Assembly: GCA_905221605.1 (NCBI GenBank)
Contig: CAJNDS010000161.1
Span: 1 to 64,000 of the forward strand
From: Symbiodinium natans
Taxonomy: Eukaryota > Sar > Dinophyceae > Suessiales > Symbiodiniaceae
Length of the DNA: 64,000 bases
Direction of reading: 5' to 3'
Shown: in pieces, positions 43,143 to 53,559 of the stretch
Layout of the letters: each line of letters opens with the position of its first letter
Numbering within the stretch: position 1 is the first letter of the stretch
Notes under the pieces: model-generated
The model's database searches: none
Told to the model about the DNA's origin: nothing
What the model saw: the letters and a program-made list of their open reading frames with translations, nothing else
Position numbers and translations under genes: made by a program

Positions 43143-44772
43143 CCGATGGTGGGCACATGTTTCAGCGATTTGATGGCACTCTAAGGCATGACCCTCATCA
43201 TGAGAATGCCACGCACCAGGCCAAAGAGGTGCGACGAGATGCCGTGTGCTGCGTCGCAGCGTCCGACATGTGTTGTCAGGAGGTGGATCAGCAGCCAGAC
43301 TTCACGGAGCAAGCTGCAGAGGCTCCCCAGAGCACCTTGCGGGGAAGGGAGGGAGGGAGAGAGAAAGAGAGAGAAAGAGTAAGGCAGCGAGGTGTTACAT
43401 AGAGAGCATTAGTGATGGCACCTGTCTTGCTGAGGATGACTAGAATTTCAATTTTGCAAGTTGTGCACGAGATGCATAGGTATGGTATTGTTTTGAGGTC
43501 ATTCAGCCGAGTCGAAAGGAGCACATCGAGGCAACAAAGGCTGAAGTTCCGGGTCGACCTGACGTGCAGAAGGAGGTTCCCTGTTTCGAGCGTGCCGTTG
43601 GTTAAAGCACGTCGGAGCAGTGTAGCAGCCCATTTTCTGCGATGGCTGCAGGAGCCAAGGGAGCCGGCCGAGAAACCGATTCACAAGATGCGCCGCTTCA
43701 TGCAGGTGTCTCGCGTCCCACGCTCCGAACGCTCCGAACGCTCCAACGAGGCAGGGTTTCAGGAAGCATCGGCCTCTGCCGTTCTTTGTGCGACCTCAGT
43801 GCAGGAGCCAAAGGATCTACCGCGCAGCGCCAAGAGCGCGAAGAGCGCGAAGAGTGTCAAGAGCGCCAAGAGCGCGACGAGCGCGACGAGCGCGACGAGC
43901 GCGACTGTGAAGAGTGACAGCAACGAGTGCGGGGTCCTCATCTTCTTGCTGTGGCAGTGGTCTGGCACCATCATATCATAACAACCTGTCAGAGGCACCA
44001 CGAAGGAGTCGGCACCCACAATGGTCATGGACATACAGCAGGCGTGAACCTTATTTGTCTGCTTTCTTCAATGGCTGGTACTGCTTTCTGGTTTCACTTC
44101 TATCTTTCATAGTAACTAAACTACAGCCTACAGCCAGCACTCTGGAGTATCATGACGTAAACCTCAGGAGGGGCTTCGCAGTCAAGGCATACACAGCTCC
44201 ATGGCTCCGCGTGTCTTGAGGAAGCGCATGCAGGGCACGCGGACGAGGCCACCACTAGTCCTGGCTGGCAGCTCAGGTGTGCATGTGCGTGTCGCTTGTG
44301 AGGACTCAGGGTCGTGAAACTCGTGAAATGTGGCGTCAGTGTGCTATAGGTGCCCACCAGGAGACGGAGGTGGTGGAGGCACACAGCCAAAACATGAGAC
44401 CCACATTTGGCTCGATGAGCTAGCCTCCTGAGGAGGGCCAAGGCCTACAAGCCAGCGCAGGTGGGCTCATGTATTGGCTCCAGAGTGGCTCTGTGTTTTG
44501 CGTGATTTTGCGTGCCTGTGCTGGCGGGGGCGTGGGGTGCATGTGCGTGTGGGCACTGTGTACGTGTGCATGTGGGTTTTTTTTTGGTAGTTTTGGTGGT
44601 ATATCGGTCTTCTTGCAGGTGCTGATGTCCCGCAGGTTGCTGAGGACTCTGAGGCTGTGGTGGGACGATCGCAAGGTGCGTGAGCCTGTGGAGGGTGGTG
44701 ACTTGGACGTGGCCCTTGGCCGTTCCGTAGGCTTGTTCTGTCTGCACAGGTGAGGAGGCGGAGGAGCAGTCA
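43143..44772. other. Low-complexity stretch without a firm gene
   Basis: Contains a GAGA-type microsatellite (43340-43382) and a nine-base AAGAGCGCC/GACGAGCGC repeat (43828-43914), which reads SAKSAKS/SATSATS in a plus frame (43412-43981) and ERDERDERD in another. No family recognised. Confidence 0.4.
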
Positions 44773-45408
44773 GTGGATCCGAGTCCCATCCAGGCATCTG
44801 CTGGAGTCGCGTTTCCGGCATTGTCGGGTGTTCCTGAATGTCGTGGTGCTCAGGAGCCTCCAAGCAAGGAAGTGGAAGGCTGTATCGGGAGTTTCAAGTC
44901 TATCTGTGGCACCCAATACGCATCTTTCGTTGTCGCGCCCACAGGCGACGAGCCCACAGGCGACGAGCCCACAGGCGACGAGCCCACAGGCGACGAGCCC
45001 ACAGGCGACGAGCCCACAGGAGGCGAGCCCACAGGCGGCGAGGTTACAGGCAGCGAGCCCACAGGCGGCGAGCCCACAGGTAGCGAGCCCACAGGCGGTG
45101 AGCCCACAGGTGGCGAGCCCATAGGCAGCGAGCTCGCAGGCAGCAAGCCCACATTCGTCGAGCTTACAGGCTTCGAGCTCACAGGTGGCGAGCTCACATG
45201 CAGCGAGCCCACAGGCGTCGAGCCTACTGGCGGAGAGTTCGCAGGCGAGCCTGCAGGCGGCGAGCTCGCAGGCGGCGAGCCCGCATGCGGCGATCCCACA
45301 GGCAGCGAGCCCACCGGCGGCGATCCCACAGGCAGCGAGCCCACCGGCGGCGATCCCACAGGCGAGCTGCCTGAGCAGGAGCAGCCCACGAAGGACTCCA
45401 CGGCCTGA
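44773..45408 (+). CDS. ORF with PTGxE pentapeptide repeats; antisense frame also open
   Basis: The plus frame of 211 residues has a non-repetitive start (MDPSPIQASAGVAFPALSG), about 28 five-residue repeats EPTGG/EPTGD/EPTGS (44938-45366) and a short polar tail ending KDSTA. On the minus strand the same units (frame 44770-45504) read as CGLAA-type repeats in which the Leu/Ile and Cys positions survive nearly every substitution (GAG, AAG and GAT all read Leu or Ile in antisense), a pattern reminiscent of pentapeptide-repeat proteins. I cannot decide which strand, if either, is translated. Two units have lost one codon, which keeps the frame but breaks the five-residue register. Confidence 0.4.
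   Translation: MDPSPIQASAGVAFPALSGVPECRGAQEPPSKEVEGCIGSFKSICGTQYASFVVAPTGDEPTGDEPTGDEPTGDEPTGDEPTGGEPTGGEVTGSEPTGGEPTGSEPTGGEPTGGEPIGSELAGSKPTFVELTGFELTGGELTCSEPTGVEPTGGEFAGEPAGGELAGGEPACGDPTGSEPTGGDPTGSEPTGGDPTGELPEQEQPTKDSTA
44938..45366. repeat. 15-bp tandem repeat GAGCCCACAGGCGGC
   Basis: About 28 units. The first six are nearly identical (GAGCCCACAGGCGAC) and later ones diverge, so expansion from one end is recent. Confidence 0.9.
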
Positions 45409-46467
45409 GGCTTCTAAGGTTTCCTTCGTTATCCTTCTGATTTTGGATCTCAGGAGCCAGCTTGCGTGGATGCTGAAGGTTCTGGCCTCGTTGCTGCACC
45501 TCACGTGCCTGGCACTTGCTTCTGAGCTTCGTGACCAGATTGACCAGCCCAGGTGCAGGTGGTCCTGAGCTCGCAGCTGTTGCGGCAGAGGTCTGCTGTT
45601 GACACAACTATAATAAATAGGAAGACCCTGACCAACCTGCGCAGGTTAACGCCGTAAATCGCAGCAGCACTCCCAAACATCCCTGGCCCCTGATCGCCCC
45701 GAAGCCTGACAGCCAATATAAAAACAACTGGGTGGGGTGGAGTTCTGACCCGTTTTGGTAAGGAATTCACAAGATGGAGATTCCAAGGGTCCCAGATTTA
45801 GATCAACATCCCTTTAGGATGCTGTGATGCCCTGAGGGCCCTAGGCAGAATCACAGATCCCAAGGCAGGCCTCGACTGTTTTGCCGCGGGTGTGTAGGAC
45901 TTAGGTTCAAGGCTTAGGGTTGTAGAGTGTAGGGTTAAGGGCTTAGGGTTCAGGGAGTGTGCAATGAAGGGGCTTCCGGATTCAGTCAACTACATGTGGG
46001 TCCAGCCCAGGGGTTCCCGTTTGTTTTCTCGGCTGACTTGTTCCACGAGCCGGGTCAAGCTCACCACGTTCAAATTACGAGTTCGCGCGTCCTGGGTACG
46101 AGGAAGCTGCACGTCTCCGAACCCCTGAACTTCCTAAAGCTTCCAAGACCTCGACATGCGAGGAACCCGAAGACCACACCACCCAGCACTTGCCGAAGGG
46201 AGCCTCGGATGGACTTGACGAAGCCTTCGGGATTTCAGGATGTCTCTGCACCTTTCCAGCTGCGTTTGGGGGCTCTTTTGGGTTCTTTGACATCAGGGTC
46301 CCTTGGGCTCCCTTTGTCTGCGGTCCTTTCTAAAGGGTGGTAGAAAGAATCCTTGGTCATGAGCACATTGTGAATCTCTGCGTGGCCTTGCTAAGCCCCA
46401 CCCCCATTCCTTTGGCCTAAAACTGCCCTGAGGCCCATAACCCAAAAAGAAACATGTTTTGGAAGGA
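45409..46467. other. No firm gene; possible exon around 46010-46340
   Basis: A plus frame at 45957-46343 includes FPFVFSADLFHEPGQAHHVQ and could contain an exon, but no clear splice sites frame it. GGTTTAGGG-like words are scattered near 45905-45955. Confidence 0.3.
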
Positions 46468-46618
46468 CCTAAACCCTAAACCCTAAACCCTAAACCCTAA
46501 ACCCTAAACCCTAAACCCTAAACCCTAAACCCTAAACCCTAAACCCTAAACCCTAAACCCTAAACCCTAAACCCTAAACCCTAAACCCTAAACCCTAAAC
46601 CCTACAAACCCTAAACCC
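46468..46618 (+). repeat. Interstitial telomere-type repeat (CCCTAAA)n
   Basis: About 20 head-to-tail CCCTAAA units, almost perfect, ending CCCTACAAACCCTAAACCCAG. The final CCCAG sits just before a plausible exon (EPAEKPAELVEPG frame, 46620-46720), so the tract may form the 3' part of an intron. Confidence 0.9.
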
Positions 46619-46966
46619 AGGTGAGCCCGCAGAGAAGCCTGCGGAGCTCGTGGAGCCGGGCGCAACGAGCCGGGATCGTCGGATCTGGGGAGTTCGCATG
46701 TTCTGGGAGCTGGGAGCTGGGACTTTTTGGGGGAGGGCCGGGATGTGGAAGAAAAAGCTAGTAGAATAATATAGAAATACTAGTACAATAGTATAAACAT
46801 ATTTACTAATATACACTTCTATGTTAATGTACATGTAAGATGTGAAGTTTCGGCTGTTAGTGGGGTCATGGCTCCTGAGTGTTGGGGGATTGGCATGGCT
46901 TTGGGTGTGGATCTTTGGGTTCTTGTGGTAACGAGGCCGATCTGCATTTTACAAGGCTTTGAAGGG

Positions 46967-46994
46967 GTTTAGGGTTTAGGGTTTAGGGTTTAGG
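46967..46994 (-). repeat. Interstitial telomere-type repeat, G-rich strand
   Basis: Four TTTAGGG units, in the opposite orientation to 46468-46618. Confidence 0.85.
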
Positions 46995-47513
46995 TGGACA
47001 CGGAATTTGGTTCAGGCTGCGTCAAGGAGTTTAGTTTCGACGGTCATGAAGATGGCCGTTGTATGTCTCTGTGTGTGTGTGTGAGCGGCTTCACGTGGGC
47101 TTCATTCTTGCCGAGGCTTTCTGAGGAGCTTGCTTGGTCAGTGTGTTAGCATGGAGAGAGCGTGCGTATGAGCAACAGTTCATCGTGACAAAGGTGCCAG
47201 TCAGCAACCAGAGAAAACGACGGCCCACGCCTCAGTAGATGGTCTGTCTCGAATGGTGCAAAATGTTTCTAAAATGTTTCGCCGGGCGAACCAGCATAGC
47301 ACCGCCGACATCCGCAATAGAATGAAGTGCTGCGTGCATGAATGTCGTCGAAGCTGGTATGTTGTAAGCTTTAAAGAGACACAAGTGGACAGGTTTGAGA
47401 TTCTCTGTTCCTGGCTCTGCAGGCTCGTGGGCGAAAGAGCCGGTCGAGAAGGCGGCGTTTGGATAGCTTAGACCGCGCACGCAGCTACATAGTTTTCATG
47501 CCTTGAGCCCTAG
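46995..47513. other. No supported gene
   Basis: Nothing recognisable beyond a short GT-rich tract near 47070-47090. Confidence 0.4.
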
Positions 47514-48760
47514 CGGTTCCGGTCCTGGATGCTGTGAAGAACTCCTTCCAACCTCTTGAAGCCACTATGCACATCCCGAACAACTTCAATAGATCCCCGA
47601 TCGGCCCTAACTCGCAGGTCCCGGTCCGCGGGTCCGGCAGCGCAGGCCATCAGCCCAGGGCAGTGGCTTCAGGTGGATTCGATATTTCAAATTCCGAGTT
47701 TTTAGATGCCCCTAAACCCCTTCTAAACCCCCTAAACCCCTAAACCCCTTCCAAACCCCTTAAACCCCCCCTTAAAACCCTCCCAACACCCCTGCGAAAC
47801 CCCGAAACCCCTACCAAATCCCCCTAAACCCCCTTTCACCCCCTCAGCAGTCCACCTGCAGGCAAAAGACCTCCCCCAGGAGACTCCCAGTGAGACCACC
47901 GGGCATGGCGAGCTCGCCAGGCAAAGACAGTGATGTTTCGAGGTTGCGCGTTTCTCCTACCCTAAACACCCTACAAACCCTACAAACCCTGCAAACCCTA
48001 CAAACCCTACAAACCCTAAACTTTACCTAAACCCTACAAACCCTACAAACCCTACAAACCCTACAAACCCTGAACCCTCCCCACCCAGCAGCTTTAGAGC
48101 CGTGAGAGCCTCGACCTTGGTAGGCGTGTTTGGCGCGCCTCTGCGGCTCCCAGGCGCCGCCGGCCGCATTCTTTTGGAGCTGTTTTGCATGGATTCGGAT
48201 CCCCAAACCCTAAGCCCTAAACCCTAAACCCTAAACCCTAAACCCTAATCCCGAAACCCTAAACCCTAAACAAAAACACCCAACAAACCTTGACCTTGCT
48301 GAGAAGGTCAAGAAGCGCAGCTCCGGCTTCGGACGGGTGCTTACGGAAGAGCCACACCATGAGGGCTTGGGGTTTGGGATTTAGGGTTTGGGGTTGAGGG
48401 TTTGGGGTTTGGGGTTAGGGGTTTAGGGTTTTGGGATTAGGGTTTGTGCTTCCCAAGGTTAGTCCTTGCTACTGCTAACAGAGGATGCAGGTGCGCAGTG
48501 ACTCCTGCCACCCTCTGCAGCATCCTTCTCTAGGAAAACGGAGTTTCGTCTGCCAATCTGTTTTTTGCTGAGGAGACTACTTCCCGCCATGCTGCGACAC
48601 CGGCAGGAGGTTCCGCCTGCAAGAAGTGCACAAAGGTTTTTCTCGCGCTTTTTGGAAACCCCACACTGCCTCCTCAGCGGGGCTCATTCAGAAGCCATTG
48701 CTACCCGAACTTCTGGGGCCCTTGTGAGCATGTGGCCCTGTCCGAGGTTGCAGCAACAAG
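47514..48760 (+). CDS. Candidate exons separated by degenerate telomere-type repeats
   Basis: Four plausible exons: 47514-47617 (VPVLDAVKNSFQPLEATMHI, ends CAG|GTC); 47862-47920 (AKDLPQETPSETTGHGELA, after CTGCAG, ends AG|GC); 48307-48363 (VKKRSSGFGRVLTEEPHHE); and 48534-48760, the strongest (after TTCTCTAG; ENGVSSANLFFAEE then ACKKCTKVF, HCYPNFWGPCEHVALSEV; ends AAG|GCC). The last has a CxxC...HC...C..H pattern that could bind zinc. The sequence between them is CCCTAAA, CCCCTAAACC or CCCTACAAA repeat. The exons have not been shown to belong to one transcript, and phases do not all agree. Function unknown. Confidence 0.4.
47700..48450. repeat. Degenerate telomere-type repeats in both orientations
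   Basis: Blocks of CCCCTAAACC (47706-47840), CCCTACAAA (47961-48075) and CCCTAAA (48203-48270) are followed by G-strand TTTAGGG/TTTGGGG (48362-48447). The blocks alternate with the candidate exons above. Confidence 0.8.
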
Positions 48761-49490
48761 GCCCTGACCCCCTCCTCCCTAAACGTTCACTGCCCAGCTC
48801 CGAAAAGAACCAAACAAAGTCCGAGCCGCAGGCCTCAGACCCTCTGGCCGCGCCCGCCGCCAGGACAACAGCAACAGGCTATCCAACTATTCCCGAACCT
48901 TCAAACTCGCAACCCAGATGTTGGGGAGCCGGGCTAGGTCTTGCGGGGGTGCGGGGCTGGGGATTTGGAAGTTTTGGATCCTAGGTTCGAAGATTGTGGT
49001 TGAGGGGTTTGGTTCATTGTCGTTGACGGTTGAGGGGCTGTTGGGTCAAGAGTCTTGGGTAGCGTCGGAAGTGGCAGCGGGGCTTTTGCGACTGCAAGGT
49101 GGTTCTTGAGATTGCCAAAGACCCGTTCAAGATCAGCTTCCTTATGCTTTTAGGGTGTAGGGTTTAGGGCGAACATTCAGCACGTTCCACTCGACGCAGG
49201 CGCGTGACTCGGGGCAAGAACGGCCCGAGGTCGCTGTCGCCACATGAGAAGGCAAATTCCCAAGCAGTAGGGGAACCACTCTCCTGTTTCAGGGGCCCAG
49301 GGGTTCAGGGTTCAGGGTTCCGGGCCGGGGTTCAGGGTTTAGGGTCCAGGGTTTAGGGTTTGGGGATGTTTCGGGTTCGGGTCAACACGTCTGCTCTAGG
49401 TCTACATGTTCGCCTTATACAGGGGAAGGGGGACCCTGCACGTGCTGCTGTAGGCGGAGGATCCTCCAGCTGCAGGCCCCGCCGCACTCA
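48761..49490. other. No firm gene; telomere-type words
   Basis: TTTAGGG-like words lie at 49149-49169 and 49302-49385. A possible terminal exon near 49079-49150 (ATARWFLRLPKTRS frame) ends at a TAG formed by a TTTAGGG unit; splice phase fits 48760, but support is weak. Confidence 0.3.
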
Positions 49491-49694
49491 GTGTTTGTTG
49501 GGTATGTGCGGGATGTGTTAGATGGAGAGGATGTGAAGGTGGTGGCTGCGGGATGGCTGTTGAAATTCACGGCTGCTGCAGCTGCAGTGCTTTTGGCTCA
49601 CGCTCAGGCAATTGCATGTGCACAGTTGCAAGGATTGCTTGTAGTACTGCTTCTTATTCTTATCCGAGCTAGGCGCAAGCAAAGCAAGGTCTGA
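49491..49694 (+). CDS. Small hydrophobic ORF or terminal exon
   Basis: The frame FVGYVRDVLDGEDVKVVAAG continues with two hydrophobic stretches (LLKFTAAAAAVLLAHA and LLVVLLLILI) and ends with a basic tail RARRKQSKV and a stop. This looks like the C-terminal membrane end of a protein. The frame is open upstream to about 49430. Family unknown. Confidence 0.35.
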   Translation: MFVGYVRDVLDGEDVKVVAAGWLLKFTAAAAAVLLAHAQAIACAQLQGLLVVLLLILIRARRKQSKV

Positions 49695-50071
49695 ATGCGT
49701 CTGAAGGCCGTTCCGCAAAGCACTTAAAGGAGGTGCCTGTGAGGCCTTGTCTTGGTCTCATGACTCGCGCCATGCGGCTCTCTTCGATGGTCCTGGTGAT
49801 CCTTGCAGGAGCTCCAGAAGATAACTTGCAACAACAATGGCAAGCATAATTGACACAAAACCCCGAATTTTGTACATCATGCCGCCTTGCTTGAGAACCC
49901 GGCCTAGCTGCGTATTATGTTATTGTTATTCATAATTTTATTTCACCTGAGAACTCTTGCTGCAGGATCGCAGCTCCGCTTTGTGTGCGGCCCCCGCCGC
50001 ATCGACGGTCCCCTGCAGAGGCACGATTCACAACATTCACCTACACCCCTCCAGGCTCTGTTGATTGCTGA
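49695..50071. other. No supported gene
   Basis: Short frames only; no repeat or motif recognised. Confidence 0.4.
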
Positions 50072-50295
50072 ACCCAAAAACCTGAACCCCCAAACCCATC
50101 ATAAGCCCTAAACCCTAAGCCCTAAATCCAAAGCCCTAAGCCCCACCAGAAGCCCTAAACCCTAAGCGCTTGAACCTAAACCCCAAACCCCACCACCCAA
50201 ACCCCAAACCCCAAACCCCAAACCCCAAACCCCAAACCCCAAACCCCAAACCCCAAACCCCAAACCCCAAACCCCAAACCCCAAACCCCAAACTA
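50072..50295 (+). repeat. CCCTAAA-derived and CCCCAAA tandem repeat
   Basis: Variant telomere-type units change from CCCTAAG/CCCTAAA (50098-50180) to about 16 CCCCAAA units (50180-50292), a local drift of the repeat sequence. Confidence 0.85.
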
Positions 50296-50559
50296 AGTGA
50301 GGGGTCGCTTCCGTCGAGCGACAGACCCCGAACGCTCGGCCGAGGGCCTTACAGCCCGAGCGCCCAAGCGAAAAGAGAAACGGAAAGGTGAGGGTTAAGC
50401 CTCACCGTCTGTCCTGGACAGGCCAACGGACATCGGCCTTTTTTACGACAACGTCAGTACTCGGCTAAGGGATGGCCGGCACCCAGACCACCTTTAGCGT
50501 AGCTAAAGTATAACCCCAAATCCTAACCCTTTGTTTCTGGAGGTCGGTTCAGGGTTTTG

Positions 50560-51100
50560 GGTTCAGGGTTTGTCGGGCCCCCCCCCCCGGGGGCCCCTGG
50601 TCCCTGGTAGCTGGATTCCTGGACCAGGAGGCTGGCGAGGGGTCCAGGCAGGCTGGTTGCTCAATTTCGTGATTTTGGCTGCTTGCCCCCCTTTTTGGGG
50701 CCCCCGGACCAAGGCCCCCCCCCCCCCCCGGGCCAAGGGCCCTCCGGGCCAAGGGCCCCCCGGGCCAAGGGCCCCCCAACCCACGGGTCTTGCGCCAAAT
50801 GCCCCCCACATCAAGAGGGTTGATAAGCACCCAACCAAGGACCCTCCACGCGGACCCCCCTTTGGGCCAAGGGCCCCGACCAAGGCCCCAGAGCCAAGGA
50901 GGTCAAGGGCCCCGCCCATTGCCCCCCCCCACCAGAAGGGTTCCCCAGGGCCAGGCCTTTCGCCTTGGAGCTTGGCCCCACAAGGCCCTTGCCCTTGGCC
51001 CGGCAAGGCCCTTGGCCGGCAAGGCCTTAAGGCCCTTGGCGGCAAGGCCCTTCCTTGCCGCCCCATAAGGCCCTTGGCCCGGCAAGGCCTTGCCAGACTA
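50560..51100. repeat. GC-rich stretch with GGGCCAAGGGCCCC and GGCAAGGCCCTTGGC words
   Basis: Poly-C runs and near-palindromic GGCAAGGCCCTTGGC-type words recur with C/G homopolymers. Frames of 130-210 codons here are low-complexity Pro/Gly/Arg and are not credible proteins. Confidence 0.7.
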
Positions 51101-51870
51101 AAAGAAGGGGGAACACAAGATTTGTCCGTGCCCACAATGAAAAATGCGATTTTTGAATATTGAAAACATTGTTTGTAGGCACCCCTGCCCGCAATGAAAA
51201 ATGTTCTTTTTTAGTATTGAAATCGATGGCTCCCCCTAAATCAGCAAGGACCTCTACGGGCCCACGTGCCGAAGGCCCGAAAAGGACCGAGGCTACCCCG
51301 AACCCCAGCCTAAACCCTGACACCGCAAAACCCTACGACGGCCTTCAAGCAAATAAGGGCCTCTACGGGCCCTAACGTGCCGAAGGCCCGAAAAGGGCCG
51401 AGGCTACCCCGAACCCCAGCTTAAACCCTAACACCGCAAAACCCTACGAAGGCCTTCAAGCAAATAAGGGCCTCTACGGGCCCTAACTTGCCGAAGGCCC
51501 GAAAAGGGCCGAGGCTACCCCGAACCCGAGCTTAAACCCTAGCGATTGAAAGACTCATTGGCGAAAAATTCACTAATAGGTTCCCTGACCTTTAAATGAA
51601 TAAAGCCTCTACGGCCCCTGGGCTTCAAAAGGCCCCCTAAAAGAAGGGGGACCCCAGGATGCCCGTACCCGCAATGAAAAATGCGATTTTTTAGTAGTGA
51701 AATCGATGCTTAATTGAGGCCCTTAAAAAAGGGGAATCCAGGAGCAGACACAAAGGGTTTCCCTGACCTTCAAATAAATAAGGGCCTCTACGGGCCCTGA
51801 CACGCCGAAGGCCCGAAAAGGGCCGAGGCTACCCCCAACCCCAGCTTAAACCCTAACAGCGCAACTTTAA
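51100..51870 (+). repeat. Tandem repeat of about 110 bp plus a second dispersed unit
   Basis: Unit A (GCCTCTACGGGCCC...GCCGAAGGCCCGAAAAGGGC...GCTACCCCGAACCCCAGC) starts near 51249, 51358, 51470 and 51785, with a decayed copy at 51604. Unit B (CGCAATGAAAAATGCGATTT...TATTGAAATCGATG) lies near 51135, 51190 and 51670. Each A unit includes a small GGCCC-GAAAA-GGGCC hairpin. Confidence 0.8.
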
Positions 51871-51974
51871 AAACATCAAAGCAAGCATCAGAGCACAAGA
51901 AAGTAAATTCCATAACCCCTAAACCCTAATAGAGTATAGTTTGGGTGGCCGGGGTGGGTTGACGGGCAACGCGA

Positions 51975-52016
51975 GCGCGCGGCCCGGGGTGTTTCACACC
52001 CGAGCGCGCGCCCTCC
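51975..52016. repeat. GC-rich hairpin before a telomere tract
   Basis: GCGCGCGGCCCGGGGTG and CACCCGAGCGCGCGC pair imperfectly around TTTCA. It lies directly upstream of a CCCTAAA tract. Confidence 0.5.
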
Positions 52017-52022
52017 CCTGAC

Positions 52023-52118
52023 ACACCCTAAACCCTAAACCCTAAACCCTAAACCCTAAACCCTAAACCCTAAACCCTAAACCCTAAACCCTAAACCCTA
52101 AACCCTAAACCCTAAACC
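52023..52118 (+). repeat. Interstitial telomere-type repeat (CCCTAAA)n
   Basis: About 13 near-perfect CCCTAAA units, followed 85 bases later by TTTAGGG units (52203-52262), so the two tracts face each other. Confidence 0.9.
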
Positions 52119-52202
52119 CGAAGGACATTCCCGGCTACCAAGAGATGCAAGCCGCGATACCCACACGGCAGCCAGTCAGTGCAGGGCGCTCGACCTCTGC
52201 CG

Positions 52203-52262
52203 CAGGTTTAGGGTTTAGGGAGTGTTTAGGGTTGAGGGTTTAGGGTTTAGGGTTTAGGGTTG
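52203..52262 (-). repeat. Interstitial telomere-type repeat, G-rich strand
   Basis: TTTAGGG units with a few variants (TTGAGGG), facing the tract at 52023-52118. Confidence 0.85.
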
Positions 52263-52479
52263 AGAGCTTGGCTTTGGGACTTTACGTAAGGGGTTTAGCA
52301 TGCTTCAGAGGGCAAGCTTGACCCCTCAGCCATGCACTCGAAGGAATGCATGTGCACACTTTCTTCTTGAACCCTCCAACATCGTCTTCAATGCATATTG
52401 TAACCTAGATTGTAGGAACCCGTGTTTTTTTTTTGTTGTGGGTGTTTTTTTGCTGTGGGTGCTTTTTTCGGGGGCCGCC

Positions 52480-52915
52480 CCGGTGAGTGAGTGACCTGGC
52501 GCGTGTCGCCCCCGCACCCGCAGCCAAAAAACAAAAACGCGCCCCCGCACCCGCAGCAAAAAAAGAAAAAACGCGCCCCCGCACCCGCACAAAAAAAAAA
52601 AACCCCCCCCCCCCCCCCTCTCCCCCCCCCCCTCTCCCCCCCCCCCCCCCCCCCCCCCCCCCTCTCCCCCCCCCCCCCCTCTCCCCCCCCCCCCCTCTTC
52701 CCCCCCCCCCTCCCCCCCCCCCCTTCCTCCACCACAGCCCCAGGTGAGTGAGTGACCTGGCGCGTGTCCCCCCGCACCCGCAGCAAAAAAAAAAACGCGC
52801 CCCCGCACCCGCAGCAAAAAAAAGAACGCACCCCCCCCCCCCCTTCCTCCCCGCCCCCGCCCCGCAGCAAAAAAAAAAAACGCACCCCCACACCCGCAGA
52901 AAAAAAAAACGCCCC
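52480..52915. repeat. CGCACCCGCAGC-A(n) minisatellite with long C/T tract
   Basis: Units of the form CGCGCCCCCGCACCCGCAGC plus A-runs surround a pyrimidine tract of about 130 bases (52603-52735). A longer word, GTGAGTGAGTGACCTGGCGC, occurs at both ends (52482 and 52745), so the block was partly duplicated. The long open frames here are all low complexity. Confidence 0.85.
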
Positions 52916-52989
52916 CCCCTTTCCTCCCCACCCCCCAGGTCATTTGTTTTGCAATTTCCTCCCCAACCCCGTCCCCAACGCCCCCCCTC

Positions 52990-53535
52990 CTTTAAACTGT
53001 GCAAGCGTTTTCAAAGCACTGAATCCTTCCCAAGGCCATCATGCGAGCATTGTGTTTGCAAACGGTGGAGGGAGGGCTGCACCCCGCCCGACCCCCCCCC
53101 CCCTCTTTAAAACCGTGCCAGGTCGCTTCTCAGCATATGAATCCTGTCCAAGCCTATCATGCCAGCATTGGGTTTGCAAATAGGGGGGGGCTGCGCCCCC
53201 CCCAACCCCCCCGCTTCTTAACGCCATGCCGCTTGCTTCAAAGCAAATGAATCCTTTCCGAACCCATCATGAGAGCATTCCCCCCGCTTGAAAGGGGGGG
53301 GGTGGGGCTGCGCTTTTTGGCCGGGCAAACTTGCTTCAATCATACGAATCCCTTCCAAACCCATGATGATGCGAGCATTGTGTTTGCAAATGGGGGGGGC
53401 TGCGCCCCCCCCAACCCCCCCGCTTTTTGTAGCCGGCAAGCCTGCTTCAAAGCTTACGAATCCCTTCCAAACCCATGATGCGAGCATTGTGTTTTCAAAT
53501 GCGGCGGTCTGCGCAGCCCCCAACCCCCTGAAGAA
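52990..53535 (+). repeat. Minisatellite of about 110 bp, five units
   Basis: The unit has the pattern TTCAAAGC-TACGAATCC, CCAAACCCATGATGCGAGC, ATTGTGTTTGCAAATGGG, GCTGCGCCCCCC, CAACCCCCCCGCTTTTT. Units begin near 53010, 53120, 53230, 53325 and 53445. A sixth, isolated copy lies at 33850-33985, inside the retroelement. Confidence 0.85.
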
Positions 53536-53559
53536 AGAGGGAATATATGCTTGCTTTCC

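Noticed and set aside
50531-51163. Long Pro/Arg/Gly frames on both strands
   Set aside because: Low-complexity translation of GC-rich repeats and C-runs; open in several frames at once with no domain.
52326-53004. Gly/Phe-rich frames of about 200 codons
   Set aside because: Direct translation of C/A homopolymers and the CGCACCCGCAGC repeat; no protein character.
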